NCBI RefSeq assembly: GCF_001307035.1
Contig: NZ_LKIU01000002.1
Coordinates: 665,088 to 729,087 of the forward strand
Origin: Arthrobacter sp. Edens01
GTDB taxonomy: Bacteria > Actinomycetota > Actinomycetes > Actinomycetales > Micrococcaceae
Reading direction: 5' to 3'
DNA: 64,000 nt
Positions within the stretch are counted from its first letter, which is position 1. The number at the start of each line of letters is the position of its first letter. Below the pieces are notes generated by a model, which made no database searches, was not told the DNA's origin, and saw only the letters and a program-made list of their open reading frames with translations. Below are positions 57,087 through 64,000 of this stretch, piece by piece. A program made the translations under genes and the position numbers.

Positions 57087-57668
57087 TTAGGAACCTGTGA
57101 TGTCTGATGCTGCGCTGCGGACAGCGCGGTCTGCCTTGGCGATCTGCTTGCGTGTCTGCTTGGTGACTTTGCGGGAGCGGCGGCCGGCATCCTTGCCCAT
57201 GGCCCGCACGCTGCGCTGCGTGTCGGAGACGAGGTGTTCTGCACGCCAGGCAAGGCCGGGCCGGCCGTTGGTATCCACTGCGGCGAGCAGCACTCCGCCG
57301 ATCAGGGAGAGGTTCTTGAGCAGCTGGGTGCGCCGTTCCTTGCGCCCCTCCTGGGTTGAGGCGTCCGCATTGCGGTACTCCACGAACGTGTTGACCCCGG
57401 CCGTTGCCGCCAGCACCAGGCCGGCCAGGCGGGAGAACTTGCCCAGGCCCAGCATGGCAGCAGCGCCAAGCTGTGTGGCGCCCAGGACGCGGGCTACGGC
57501 GACGGGGTTCTCTGCAAGCCCTGCTGCCGAAGGAACAGTGGCGCCCAGGCGGTTGAGGGTGGGGGTGAGCTGCTGGGCGGTCTGGTCGGCGTTGCGCAGC
57601 CGTTCCACACCCGCTGCCACGAAACCGGCAGCGAGGAGCGGTCGGGCTAGGGTTCGGACAATCGTCAT
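57087..57668 (-). CDS. DoxX-family membrane protein
   Basis: The 193-residue protein has a typical DoxX four-helix layout over the first ~125 residues ([61 protein letters not shown]). A basic cytosolic tail ([21 protein letters not shown]) follows. DoxX proteins are linked to thiol or redox homeostasis in actinobacteria, but this member's function is not known. AGGAGG precedes the ATG. It is divergent from sigH and leads the aroA operon. Confidence 0.85.
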   Translation of the reverse strand: MTIVRTLARPLLAAGFVAAGVERLRNADQTAQQLTPTLNRLGATVPSAAGLAENPVAVARVLGATQLGAAAMLGLGKFSRLAGLVLAATAGVNTFVEYRNADASTQEGRKERRTQLLKNLSLIGGVLLAAVDTNGRPGLAWRAEHLVSDTQRSVRAMGKDAGRRSRKVTKQTRKQIAKADRAVRSAASDITGS

Positions 57669-57825
57669 GCGTGCCTCCTGTTTGACGCCGGTCAGGCGTG
57701 CGGTTTGCGGGTGATGCGGCTGCGCCGGCCGCGGAACGTGACCGTGCGCAGCGACACCCCTAGTCTGGCACTTTTGGTGACCTTGTACACCTCGGGGGCT
57801 TTAACTGTCTACTGCCCGGCTCCGA

Positions 57826-57851
57826 GGAATATCCGCAGGCGGGCAGGGGTT
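57826..57851 (+). promoter_or_regulatory. SigR/SigH-type promoter upstream of sigH
   Basis: The site is GGAAT (57826-57830), exactly 18 bp, then GTT (57849-57851). This is the GGAAT-N18-GTT consensus of Streptomyces SigR promoters. It lies about 165 bp before the short sigH start and about 75 bp before the possible long start at 57927. It would make sigH autoregulated. Confidence 0.65.
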
Positions 57852-57980
57852 ATGGCTGGTACCGCCGCGGGGCCGGAAGCCCGGAGCCGCCGGCGGCCAG
57901 GGAACTCTCGACGAAAGCGGAGGCAGATGGCGGGCTTGTTGCTGCAGGACCGAAACACGGCTGGGCCCCCGGAGCCCGGG

Positions 57981-58008
57981 TTGCTGGCGAGCACACGCCC
58001 CTTACACT
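57981..58008 (+). promoter_or_regulatory. Housekeeping promoter for the short form of sigH
   Basis: TTGCTG (57981-57986), 16 bp, TACACT (58003-58008). The transcript would begin about 7 bp later, just at the ATG at 58017, giving a leaderless mRNA for the short SigH. Confidence 0.5.
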
Positions 58009-58016
58009 TGGACGTA

Positions 58017-58700
58017 ATGAGAACTGATGTGCCGGAAGGCAGCCCACAGGTGGAAGATCCGGGCCTCGACGTCGCAGCTGAGTCCGAACAGGCCCGCAAA
58101 CTCAGGTTTGAGCGCGATGCCATGCAGTACGTGGACCAGCTGTATTCAGCAGCCATGCGCATGGCCCGCAACCCTGCCGACGCGGAGGACCTGGTGCAGG
58201 AGGCCTACACGAAGGCCTTCTCCGCTTTCCACCAGTACAAGCCAGGGACAAACCTCAAGGCCTGGCTGTACCGCATCCTGACCAACACGTACATCAACCT
58301 GTACCGCAAGCGGCAGCGTGAGCCGCTGCAGGCCAACTCCGACGGGGTGGAGGACTGGCAGCTGGCCCGTGCGGCTGAGCACAGCTCGTCCGGGCTGCGG
58401 TCGGCCGAGGCCGAAGCGCTGGACCACCTCCCGGATTCGGACGTGAAAAGCGCGCTGCAGGCCATTCCCGAGGAATTCCGCCTGGCGGTCTATTTCTCCG
58501 ACGTCGAGGGTTTTGCGTACAAGGAAATTTCCGAAATCATGAACACGCCGATCGGCACTGTGATGTCCCGGCTGCACCGCGGCCGCAAGATGCTCCGCGA
58601 ACTGCTGGCGGAGTACGCCCACGAACGGGGCATCAAGGGCAAGGCACAAAAAGCCGCAGCCGGCGCGGCGGAGACCAAGAATCAGGGGAACACACTATGA
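58017..58700 (+). CDS. sigH: ECF RNA polymerase sigma factor SigH/SigR
   Basis: The 227-residue ECF sigma factor has region 2 ([34 protein letters not shown] … [19 protein letters not shown]) and region 4 ([38 protein letters not shown]). It belongs to the SigH/SigR group that runs the disulfide and heat stress response. The frame is open upstream; an ATG at 57927 with GGAGG 3 nt before it would add 30 residues. The short ATG at 58017 has no Shine-Dalgarno. rsrA overlaps its stop by 4 bp, so factor and anti-factor are made together. Confidence 0.94.
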   Translation: MRTDVPEGSPQVEDPGLDVAAESEQARKLRFERDAMQYVDQLYSAAMRMARNPADAEDLVQEAYTKAFSAFHQYKPGTNLKAWLYRILTNTYINLYRKRQREPLQANSDGVEDWQLARAAEHSSSGLRSAEAEALDHLPDSDVKSALQAIPEEFRLAVYFSDVEGFAYKEISEIMNTPIGTVMSRLHRGRKMLRELLAEYAHERGIKGKAQKAAAGAAETKNQGNTL

Positions 58701-58957
58701 GCGATTGCCAGAGCCTGGGTGATTGCGACGACGCGCGCATCGAGCGGCTGTATGAATACCTCGACGGCGCCCTCTCGCATAAGGACCTCGTGGAGATCAA
58801 GGAACACCTTGAAGGCTGCCCGGAGTGCGCCGAAGAACACGACCTGGAATGCGTGATCCGCTCTGTCGTGAAGAGGTGCTGTACCGAAGAGGCACCCCAG
58901 ACGCTGAAGGCAAGCATCCTCGCCCGGATCAGCCAGATCCAGTCTGTGGATCACTAG
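58697..58957 (+). CDS. rsrA: Redox-sensing anti-sigma factor RsrA (ZAS type)
   Basis: The 86-residue protein has the zinc-binding anti-sigma motif His37-x3-Cys41-x2-Cys44, with Cys10 as the fourth ligand. Cys61 and Cys62 are near the C-terminus; in Streptomyces RsrA a cysteine at this place forms the disulfide that releases SigR. The match in position is close. It would bind SigH in reducing conditions and release it under oxidation. It overlaps sigH by 4 bp and is followed by a terminator. Confidence 0.93.
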   Translation: MSDCQSLGDCDDARIERLYEYLDGALSHKDLVEIKEHLEGCPECAEEHDLECVIRSVVKRCCTEEAPQTLKASILARISQIQSVDH

Positions 58958-58971
58958 CTCCCCAGGCCAAG

Positions 58972-59011
58972 AGAAAACCCCCGCCGCCGTTGGAGGTTGC
59001 GGGGGTTTTCT
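58972..59011 (+). terminator. Intrinsic terminator of sigH-rsrA
   Basis: A 13-bp stem (AGAAAACCCCCGC / GCGGGGGTTTTCT) with a 14-nt loop lies 14 bp after rsrA. It also ends the leftward bL37 gene from the other side. Confidence 0.85.
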
Positions 59012-59047
59012 GCGTTAGCGCGGATAATCCGGCTACACGTCCCTGAT

Positions 59048-59122
59048 TTAGGTGTTGGGACGCTTGCCGTGGTTTGCGCCGCCGCGCTTACGGTCACGAC
59101 GCTTGCGTGCTCGCTTGCTCAT
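59048..59122 (-). CDS. Ribosomal protein bL37 (24 residues)
   Basis: A 24-codon gene beginning MSKRARKRRDRKRGG and ending ANHGKRPNT. Mycobacterial bL37 reads MAKRGRKKRDRK … ANHGKRPNA, so the match covers both ends. It is a very basic peptide of the large ribosomal subunit. A strong AAGGAGG stands 6 nt before the ATG at 59122. The location next to sigH-rsrA is conserved in actinobacteria. Gene-length cut-offs usually miss it. Confidence 0.88.
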   Translation of the reverse strand: MSKRARKRRDRKRGGANHGKRPNT

Positions 59123-59271
59123 GGCTGCCTCCTTCGTTCGCTTTCAAGTTCTGCCCTTCAGTCTCCCACACACTGCACCGATGGCGTAAATGCGCCAAAT
59201 CCGCTCTCCCGGGCACACTCCACGGGCCTTCGCCTAGGATGGGTCCAACCAAGCGACCAAAGGAGTTCCGC

Positions 59272-60237
59272 ATGCGTGCCGTGTACGCCCAGTCCCAGTC
59301 CCAGGAGGATCCGCTCAGCGGCCTAGTGGTGGGGGAACTGCCCGTTAGCGAACCGGAGCCGGGATTCCGCCGCGTCCGTGTCCTGGCCTCTGCCCTGAAC
59401 CAGCACGATCTCTGGTCCCTGCGGGGAGTGGGCCTGCCTGCAGAACGGCTGCCGATGGTGCTGGGATGCGACGGCGCCGGCGTCGACGACGAAGGCAGGG
59501 ATGTCATTATCCACTCGGTAGTCTCCAGCCCGGGCTGGGAAGGGGACGAAACACTTGACCCGCGCAGGACGCTGCTCTCGGAACGCTATGCCGGAACCAT
59601 GGCGGACGAAGTCTGGGTTCCGGAACGCAACCTGATTCCAAAACCCGCGCAGCTGAGCTTCGAAGAAGCGGCATGCCTTTCCACGGCGTGGCTGACGGCC
59701 TACCGCATGCTCTTTACCGTCTCGCCCGCGGCGCCGGGCTCCACCGTACTGGTCCAGGGAGCCGGGGGAGGCGTCGCAACAGCGCTGGTCTCCCTCGCAT
59801 CAGCCGCCGGTTACCGCGTGTGGGTAGCCGGCCGAAACCCCGGCAAACTGGAGCACGCCCGCAGTCTGGGTGCCGAGGCCGTTTTTGAGATCGGTGCCAG
59901 GCTCCCGGAGCGGGTGGACACGGTTTTTGATTCAGTGGGTGAGGCTACCTGGTCCCACTCCCTGAAGGCGCTGAAACCCGGAGGCGCCCTGGTGACCTGC
60001 GGAGCCACGAGTGGAGGGAACCCGCCCGCAGACCTGAACCGGATCTTCTTCCTGCAGCTCAAGGTCCTGGGGTCCACCATGGGCACCAAGGCCGAACTTC
60101 AAAGACTGATCGGGTTTCTGCTCGCCACCGGAGTCCGGCCGGAAATCGACTCGGTACTGCCTTTGGAAGAGGCGGCAAAGGGTTTCCGGCGCCTGAATGA
60201 CGGTGAGGCAACCGGCAAAATCGTGTTCCGGCACTAG
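59272..60237 (+). CDS. Quinone oxidoreductase-like MDR-family enzyme
   Basis: The 321-residue enzyme belongs to the medium-chain dehydrogenase/reductase family, without the zinc ligands of alcohol dehydrogenase. It has an N-terminal GroES-like part (VRVLASALNQHDLWSLRGVG) and the Rossmann motif VLVQGAGGGVATALVSLASAAGYRVWVAG. The rest (DTVFDSVGEATWSHSLKALKPGGALVTCGATSG) is typical of quinone oxidoreductases. NADPH is likely as the cofactor; the acceptor is unknown. AAAGGAG precedes the ATG at 59272, and TAGGAT at 59235-59240 may be the -10. The longer frame from 59074 overlaps bL37 and is not coding. Confidence 0.85.
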   Translation: MRAVYAQSQSQEDPLSGLVVGELPVSEPEPGFRRVRVLASALNQHDLWSLRGVGLPAERLPMVLGCDGAGVDDEGRDVIIHSVVSSPGWEGDETLDPRRTLLSERYAGTMADEVWVPERNLIPKPAQLSFEEAACLSTAWLTAYRMLFTVSPAAPGSTVLVQGAGGGVATALVSLASAAGYRVWVAGRNPGKLEHARSLGAEAVFEIGARLPERVDTVFDSVGEATWSHSLKALKPGGALVTCGATSGGNPPADLNRIFFLQLKVLGSTMGTKAELQRLIGFLLATGVRPEIDSVLPLEEAAKGFRRLNDGEATGKIVFRH

Positions 60238-60252
60238 CGGGGTTTGGATCCG

Positions 60253-60296
60253 CAGACAGGAAAGGCGTCCGCCGGAGCGGACGCCTTTCCTGTCTG
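60253..60296. terminator. Bidirectional intrinsic terminator
   Basis: A perfect 20-bp stem with loop CGGA lies between the convergent quinone-oxidoreductase and SGNH genes. The arms start CAGACAGGAAAGGCGTCCGC. Confidence 0.9.
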
Positions 60297-60308
60297 GCTG
60301 GTAAATCC

Positions 60309-60908
60309 CTAGTTCATGTCCGGAAGGTCGAGCCAGCGGAACCAGCCGCGGTGCAGGACCAGCCAGGCGATAAGCCCGTAGCCGGCCTGGCCGGGAGTGC
60401 CGCCGTTGGAAGCAAGGTCGGTACGCCACTGCTCGTGGTTCAGGAGCGGGGTCAGAGTATCGACGTAGACGTGTTTGCGGCGCGTGGTGACGTCGCCGAA
60501 GGCGGCGGACAGGTCGGCCAGTTTCCGGTTGCGCTCGGCATCGAGTCCTGGCGGAGGGCCGACGACCAGCACCTTGATGCTCATCTGGGCGGCGCCGTCC
60601 AGGATGTTGGCAAGGTTGAGGCGGCTGCGGGCCGTGGACAGTTCCAGGTCGAGATCACGGTCTGAAAGTCCAATAACCAGCCTGTTCTCGCAGGTCTCAT
60701 CGAACCTCCGGCCGGCTTCCATCAGCCAGCGGTTGGCGAGGGCCTCTGTCCCCTCGCCGGGGGCGGCAAGGCTGTAGGCCTGAAGGGTTGCGTTTTCCGG
60801 CGTAGTGCGGGCCAGTACGCGTCCCAGCCAGCCGAGGGCACGGGGGTCACCGTGACCGGCGAGCAGTTCGTCACCGACCGCAGCGAGCCTGATTCTGCGT
60901 TGTTCCAC
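60309..60908 (-). CDS. SGNH-hydrolase-fold protein with degenerate active site
   Basis: The 199-residue protein has the layout of the GDSL/SGNH family. Block I is AAVGDELLAGHGDPRALGW, so the nucleophile Ser of GDS is Glu. Block III reads GLSDRD, not GxND. The late block is SNGGTPGQAGYGL where DGxHPxxxGY is expected, so both the Asp and the His are lost. Normal ester hydrolysis is therefore unlikely, and the protein may bind rather than cut. It is a single gene between kgd and a bidirectional terminator. Confidence 0.72.
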   Translation of the reverse strand: MEQRRIRLAAVGDELLAGHGDPRALGWLGRVLARTTPENATLQAYSLAAPGEGTEALANRWLMEAGRRFDETCENRLVIGLSDRDLDLELSTARSRLNLANILDGAAQMSIKVLVVGPPPGLDAERNRKLADLSAAFGDVTTRRKHVYVDTLTPLLNHEQWRTDLASNGGTPGQAGYGLIAWLVLHRGWFRWLDLPDMN

Positions 60909-60989
60909 GAATTCCCTTTTCAGTTGCGAATGTCGAAGGGGTTAAAAGCCGGGTGGGGCACCATCCGGTGCCCCACCCAACCTAGCCTA

Positions 60990-63900
60990 TTAGCGGCGTT
61001 CGAACGCCTTCTTGACCAGGATGTCCTGCTCCACGGCGTGGCGCTTGGCCGAGCCGGTCGCCGTCGAAGCCGACGCCGGACGGGAGACCAGCCGCAGCGG
61101 ACGGTCCAGTTCCGGCGGCAGGTTCAGGCCGATGAACGGCCACGGACCCTGGTTTGCGGGCTCATCCTGTGCCCAGATGAGTTCCGCGTTCGGGTACTTC
61201 GCGACAGCCTCCTGGATCTCCTTGTAGGGCAGCGGGTAAAGCTGCTCGACGCGGATGATCGCCGTCTTCTCATCACCGGACTTCTGGCGGTTGGCCAGCA
61301 GGTCGTAGTAGAGACGGCCGGAGACCAGCAGCACCTTGTCCACGGCGCTGCCGTCCAGCTCGGCATGTTCGCCAATGACCGGCTGGAACGAGCCCTGGGT
61401 AAAGTCCTCGACCGACGTAGCTGCTGCCTTGAGGCGCAGCAGCTGCTTCGGGGTGAAGACCACCAGCGGCTTGCGGGGACGGCTGTATGCCTGGCGGCGC
61501 AGCAGGTGGAAGTGCGAGGCACCGGTCGTGGGGTTGGCCACGATCATGTTGTCTTCGGCGCACAGCTGCAGGAAGCGCTCAATGCGGGCGGACGAATGAT
61601 CCGGTCCCTGGCCTTCGTAACCGTGCGGCAGCATCATGACCAGCGAGGAACGCTGGCCCCACTTCTGCTCAGCCGAGGAGATGAACTCGTCGATGATCGT
61701 CTGTGCGCCGTTGACGAAGTCGCCGAACTGCGCCTCCCACAGCACAAGGGCGTCCGGGCGTTCCACCGAGTAGCCGTATTCGAAGCCGAGGGCAGCGAAT
61801 TCGGAGAGCAGCGAGTCGTAGATCCACAGCTTGGCCTGGTTCGGATCCAGATCGCCCAGCGGAGTCCACTCTGCGCCGGTGGCGCGGTCGTGGAAGACAG
61901 CGTGGCGCTGGGTGAACGTGCCGCGGCGGGAGTCCTGGCCGGCCAGGCGAACGGGAACACCTTCCATCAGCAGCGAGCCGAAGGCGGCGATCTCGGCGAA
62001 GCCCCAGTCGATGTTGCCCTCACGGGACATCTGCTCGCGCTTCTCCAGCAGGGACTTCAGCTTCGGATGGACCGTGAACCCTTCGGGAATGGTCACATGG
62101 GCCTTGCCGATGCGGCCAAGGGTGTCCGCGGAGATCGCGGTGCTGGCCGGTGCCACGACGGTGGAACCTTCCTGCTGCGCCGCGGGGCGCTCCAGGTCGG
62201 AGACAGCCTCGGAGTCCTTGGTGATGACCGGGATCGGAGAAGTCTGGGCGGCATGCGTTTCCGCGAAGACCCGCTCAAGGCGGCTCTGGTAATCGCGAAG
62301 TGCCTGCTCGGCTTCTTCCTGGCTGATGTCACCGCGGCCAATCAGCGACTCGGTGTAGAGCTTGCGCACCGAGCGCTTGGCCTCGATCAGGGAGTACATC
62401 ATCGGCTGCGTCATCGAGGGATCGTCGCCCTCGTTGTGGCCGCGGCGGCGGTAGCAGACCATGTCGATGACGACGTCCTTGTTGAACCGCTGGCGGTAGT
62501 CGAAGGCCAGCTGGGCCATCCGCACAACCTGCTCGGGATCGTCGCCGTTTACATGGAAGATCGGTGCCTGGACCATCTTCGCGACGTCGGTGGCGTACAC
62601 GGAGGAACGCGAGGACGTCGGAGCGGTGGTGAAGCCGACCTGGTTGTTCACGATCACGTGGATCGTGCCGCCCGTGCGGTAGCCGCGCAGCTGGGAGAGG
62701 TTCAGCGTTTCCGCCACCACGCCCTGGCCTGCGAAGGCTGCGTCGCCGTGGATGAGGATCGGCAGGACGGGGAACTCATCCCCGCGGTCCAGCCGGTCCT
62801 GCTTGGCCCGGACAATGCCCTCGAGCACGGAGTCGCCGGCCTCAAGGTGGGACGGGTTCGCGGCAAGGTAGACCTTGGTCTGGTTGCCGTTGTCCGAAGT
62901 GAAGGTGCCCTCGGTGCCGAGGTGGTACTTCACGTCGCCGGAGCCCTGCACGGAGCGCGGGTCCTGGGTGCCTTCAAACTCGCGGAAGACCTGGGCATAG
63001 GTCTTCCCGGCGATGTTGGTGAGCACGTTGAGGCGGCCGCGGTGGGCCATGCCAATGCCGACCTCTTCCATGCCTTCGTCAGCGGCACCGGAAATGATGG
63101 CATCCAGCAGCGGAATCAGGGACTCGCCGCCTTCCAGCGAGAAGCGCTTCTGGCCGACGAACTTCGTCTGCAGGAACGTTTCGAATGCCTCTGCGGCGTT
63201 GAGCTTGCTCAGGATGCGCAGCTGCTCTTCGCGGGAGGGCTTGCTGTACGGAGCCTCGAGGCGGTCCTGGAACCAGGAACGTTCTTCCGGGTCCTGGATG
63301 TGCATGTACTCGATGCCTGCGGTACGGCAGTAGGCATCCCGCAGCACGCCGAGGATCTTGCGCAGCTTCAGCATCGGCTTGCCGCCGAATCCACCGGTGG
63401 GCCACTCGCGGTCCAGATCCCACAGGGTGAGGCCGTGGTTCAGGACGTCGAGGTCCGCGTGGCGGCGCTGGACGTACTCCAGCGGGTTGGTGTCCGCCAT
63501 CAGATGGCCGCGCACGCGGTAAGCGTGGATCAGCTGCTGGATCCGGGCAACCTTGTTGATCTGCTCATCCGGGTTGACCTGGATGTCAGGGCTCCAGCGG
63601 ACCGGCTCATACGGGATGCGCAGGGATTCGAAGATGTCATCGTAGAAGTTCTGCTCGCCCAGCAGGAGCTGGTGGATGATGCGCAGGAACTCGCCGCTGC
63701 CTGCACCCTGGATGACCCGGTGGTCATAGGTGGAGGTCAGCGTGATGATCTTGGAGATGGCGTTGCGTGCGAGGATCTTCTCATTCGCGCCCTGGAACTC
63801 AGCCGGGTATTCAAGGGCGCCGGCACCGATGATGCAGGCCTGGCCCTTGGACAGACGGGGTACGGAGTGAACCGTACCGATGCCGCCCGGGTTGGTCAGG

Positions 63901-64000
63901 GAGATCGTGGTGCCCTTGTAGTCATCCGCGGTGAGCTTGCCGGCGCGGGTGCGCTTGACCAGGTCTTCGTAGGCGTGCCAGAACTCCGAGAAGTTCAGCG
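60990..64000 (-). CDS. kgd: Multifunctional 2-oxoglutarate metabolism enzyme (Kgd/OdhA type), partial
   Basis: The gene enters from the right edge; 1003 codons are present up to the stop at 60990. The first part (residues read from the edge: [18 protein letters not shown] … [22 protein letters not shown]) is the end of an E2 succinyltransferase-like domain. The rest is a complete thiamine-diphosphate E1 domain: [46 protein letters not shown] and the C-terminal transketolase part. This fused E2-E1 layout is the actinobacterial KGD/OdhA enzyme of the TCA cycle. The N-terminal regulatory region is outside the window. Confidence 0.94.
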   Translation of the reverse strand, partial: LNFSEFWHAYEDLVKRTRAGKLTADDYKGTTISLTNPGGIGTVHSVPRLSKGQACIIGAGALEYPAEFQGANEKILARNAISKIITLTSTYDHRVIQGAGSGEFLRIIHQLLLGEQNFYDDIFESLRIPYEPVRWSPDIQVNPDEQINKVARIQQLIHAYRVRGHLMADTNPLEYVQRRHADLDVLNHGLTLWDLDREWPTGGFGGKPMLKLRKILGVLRDAYCRTAGIEYMHIQDPEERSWFQDRLEAPYSKPSREEQLRILSKLNAAEAFETFLQTKFVGQKRFSLEGGESLIPLLDAIISGAADEGMEEVGIGMAHRGRLNVLTNIAGKTYAQVFREFEGTQDPRSVQGSGDVKYHLGTEGTFTSDNGNQTKVYLAANPSHLEAGDSVLEGIVRAKQDRLDRGDEFPVLPILIHGDAAFAGQGVVAETLNLSQLRGYRTGGTIHVIVNNQVGFTTAPTSSRSSVYATDVAKMVQAPIFHVNGDDPEQVVRMAQLAFDYRQRFNKDVVIDMVCYRRRGHNEGDDPSMTQPMMYSLIEAKRSVRKLYTESLIGRGDISQEEAEQALRDYQSRLERVFAETHAAQTSPIPVITKDSEAVSDLERPAAQQEGSTVVAPASTAISADTLGRIGKAHVTIPEGFTVHPKLKSLLEKREQMSREGNIDWGFAEIAAFGSLLMEGVPVRLAGQDSRRGTFTQRHAVFHDRATGAEWTPLGDLDPNQAKLWIYDSLLSEFAALGFEYGYSVERPDALVLWEAQFGDFVNGAQTIIDEFISSAEQKWGQRSSLVMMLPHGYEGQGPDHSSARIERFLQLCAEDNMIVANPTTGASHFHLLRRQAYSRPRKPLVVFTPKQLLRLKAAATSVEDFTQGSFQPVIGEHAELDGSAVDKVLLVSGRLYYDLLANRQKSGDEKTAIIRVEQLYPLPYKEIQEAVAKYPNAELIWAQDEPANQGPWPFIGLNLPPELDRPLRLVSRPASASTATGSAKRHAVEQDILVKKAFERR

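Noticed and set aside
57705-58016. Full upstream extension of the sigH frame
   Set aside because: The first 74 codons lie upstream of or across the SigR-type promoter and look non-coding. Only the part from 57927 is kept as a possible isoform.
59074-59271. Upstream extension of the quinone-oxidoreductase frame
   Set aside because: It overlaps bL37 on the other strand and has no family similarity; AAAGGAG before 59272 fixes the start.

Overview
The window is chromosomal DNA from a high-GC Gram-positive bacterium, most likely an Arthrobacter-like member of the Micrococcaceae. The evidence is a WhiB1-type protein, a SigH/RsrA pair with a ZAS anti-sigma factor, a bL37 ribosomal protein, an actinobacterial 2-oxoglutarate metabolism enzyme (Kgd type), a 1609-residue NAD-glutamate dehydrogenase, GlfT2-like galactofuranosyltransferase and the tmRNA tag ADSKRTDFALAA. 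Gene neighbourhoods such as secA/Rv3235-like, pdtaS/whiB1, sigH/rsrA and rsgA/aroA also occur in mycobacteria. The genus is an inference.

Layout. 1-4.6 kb: end of secA, an Rv3235-like gene, a LysM membrane protein, a small HTH protein and a cpaB-like/cpaE-like pair. 4.7-12.1 kb: gdh and a PdtaS-like histidine kinase facing whiB1, then a membrane protein gene. 12.5-32.8 kb: a surface-polysaccharide island. It holds an OafA-type acyltransferase, a galactan-type unit (glf, glfT2-like, ABC permease, ABC ATPase), a decayed IS3-family element, a DUF6541 membrane protein, rmlA, a flippase-like protein, rmlB, a fused rmlC-rmlD, two paralogous GT2 genes, a DPM1-like GT with its DUF2304 partner and a secreted GH25 lysozyme with FG-GAP repeats. 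33.1-37.7 kb: a compact tad-type pilus/secretion operon (cpaF, tadB, tadC, a small pilin-like gene, two tadE-like genes and a tadG-like gene).

37.7-45.2 kb: translation and division genes: prfB, a short-chain dehydrogenase, ftsE, ftsX, an M23 hydrolase, smpB and ssrA (tmRNA). 45.3-52.8 kb: accessory and metabolic genes: a lipoprotein behind a 5'-truncated hydrolase remnant, a UDG-like protein, a GH13 alpha-glucosidase and two tandem GCS2-type ligases. 52.9-57.7 kb: a leftward run doxX, aroA, rsgA, hisN-like, methyltransferase. 57.8-64 kb: sigH-rsrA with two candidate promoters, the 24-codon bL37 gene, a zinc-independent quinone-oxidoreductase-like gene, a degenerate SGNH protein, and the 3' part of kgd/odhA, which runs off the right edge.

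The strongest points for a second look are: a sigH upstream region whose promoters and starts resemble the two-isoform arrangement of Streptomyces SigR; a defective IS inserted exactly in the loop of an intrinsic terminator; a CRP-like palindrome in front of whiB1; a mycobacterial-style galactan synthesis/export unit; and an SGNH-fold protein with its catalytic residues replaced. I found no CRISPR array, prophage, tRNA or rRNA, and no clearly new multi-gene system.
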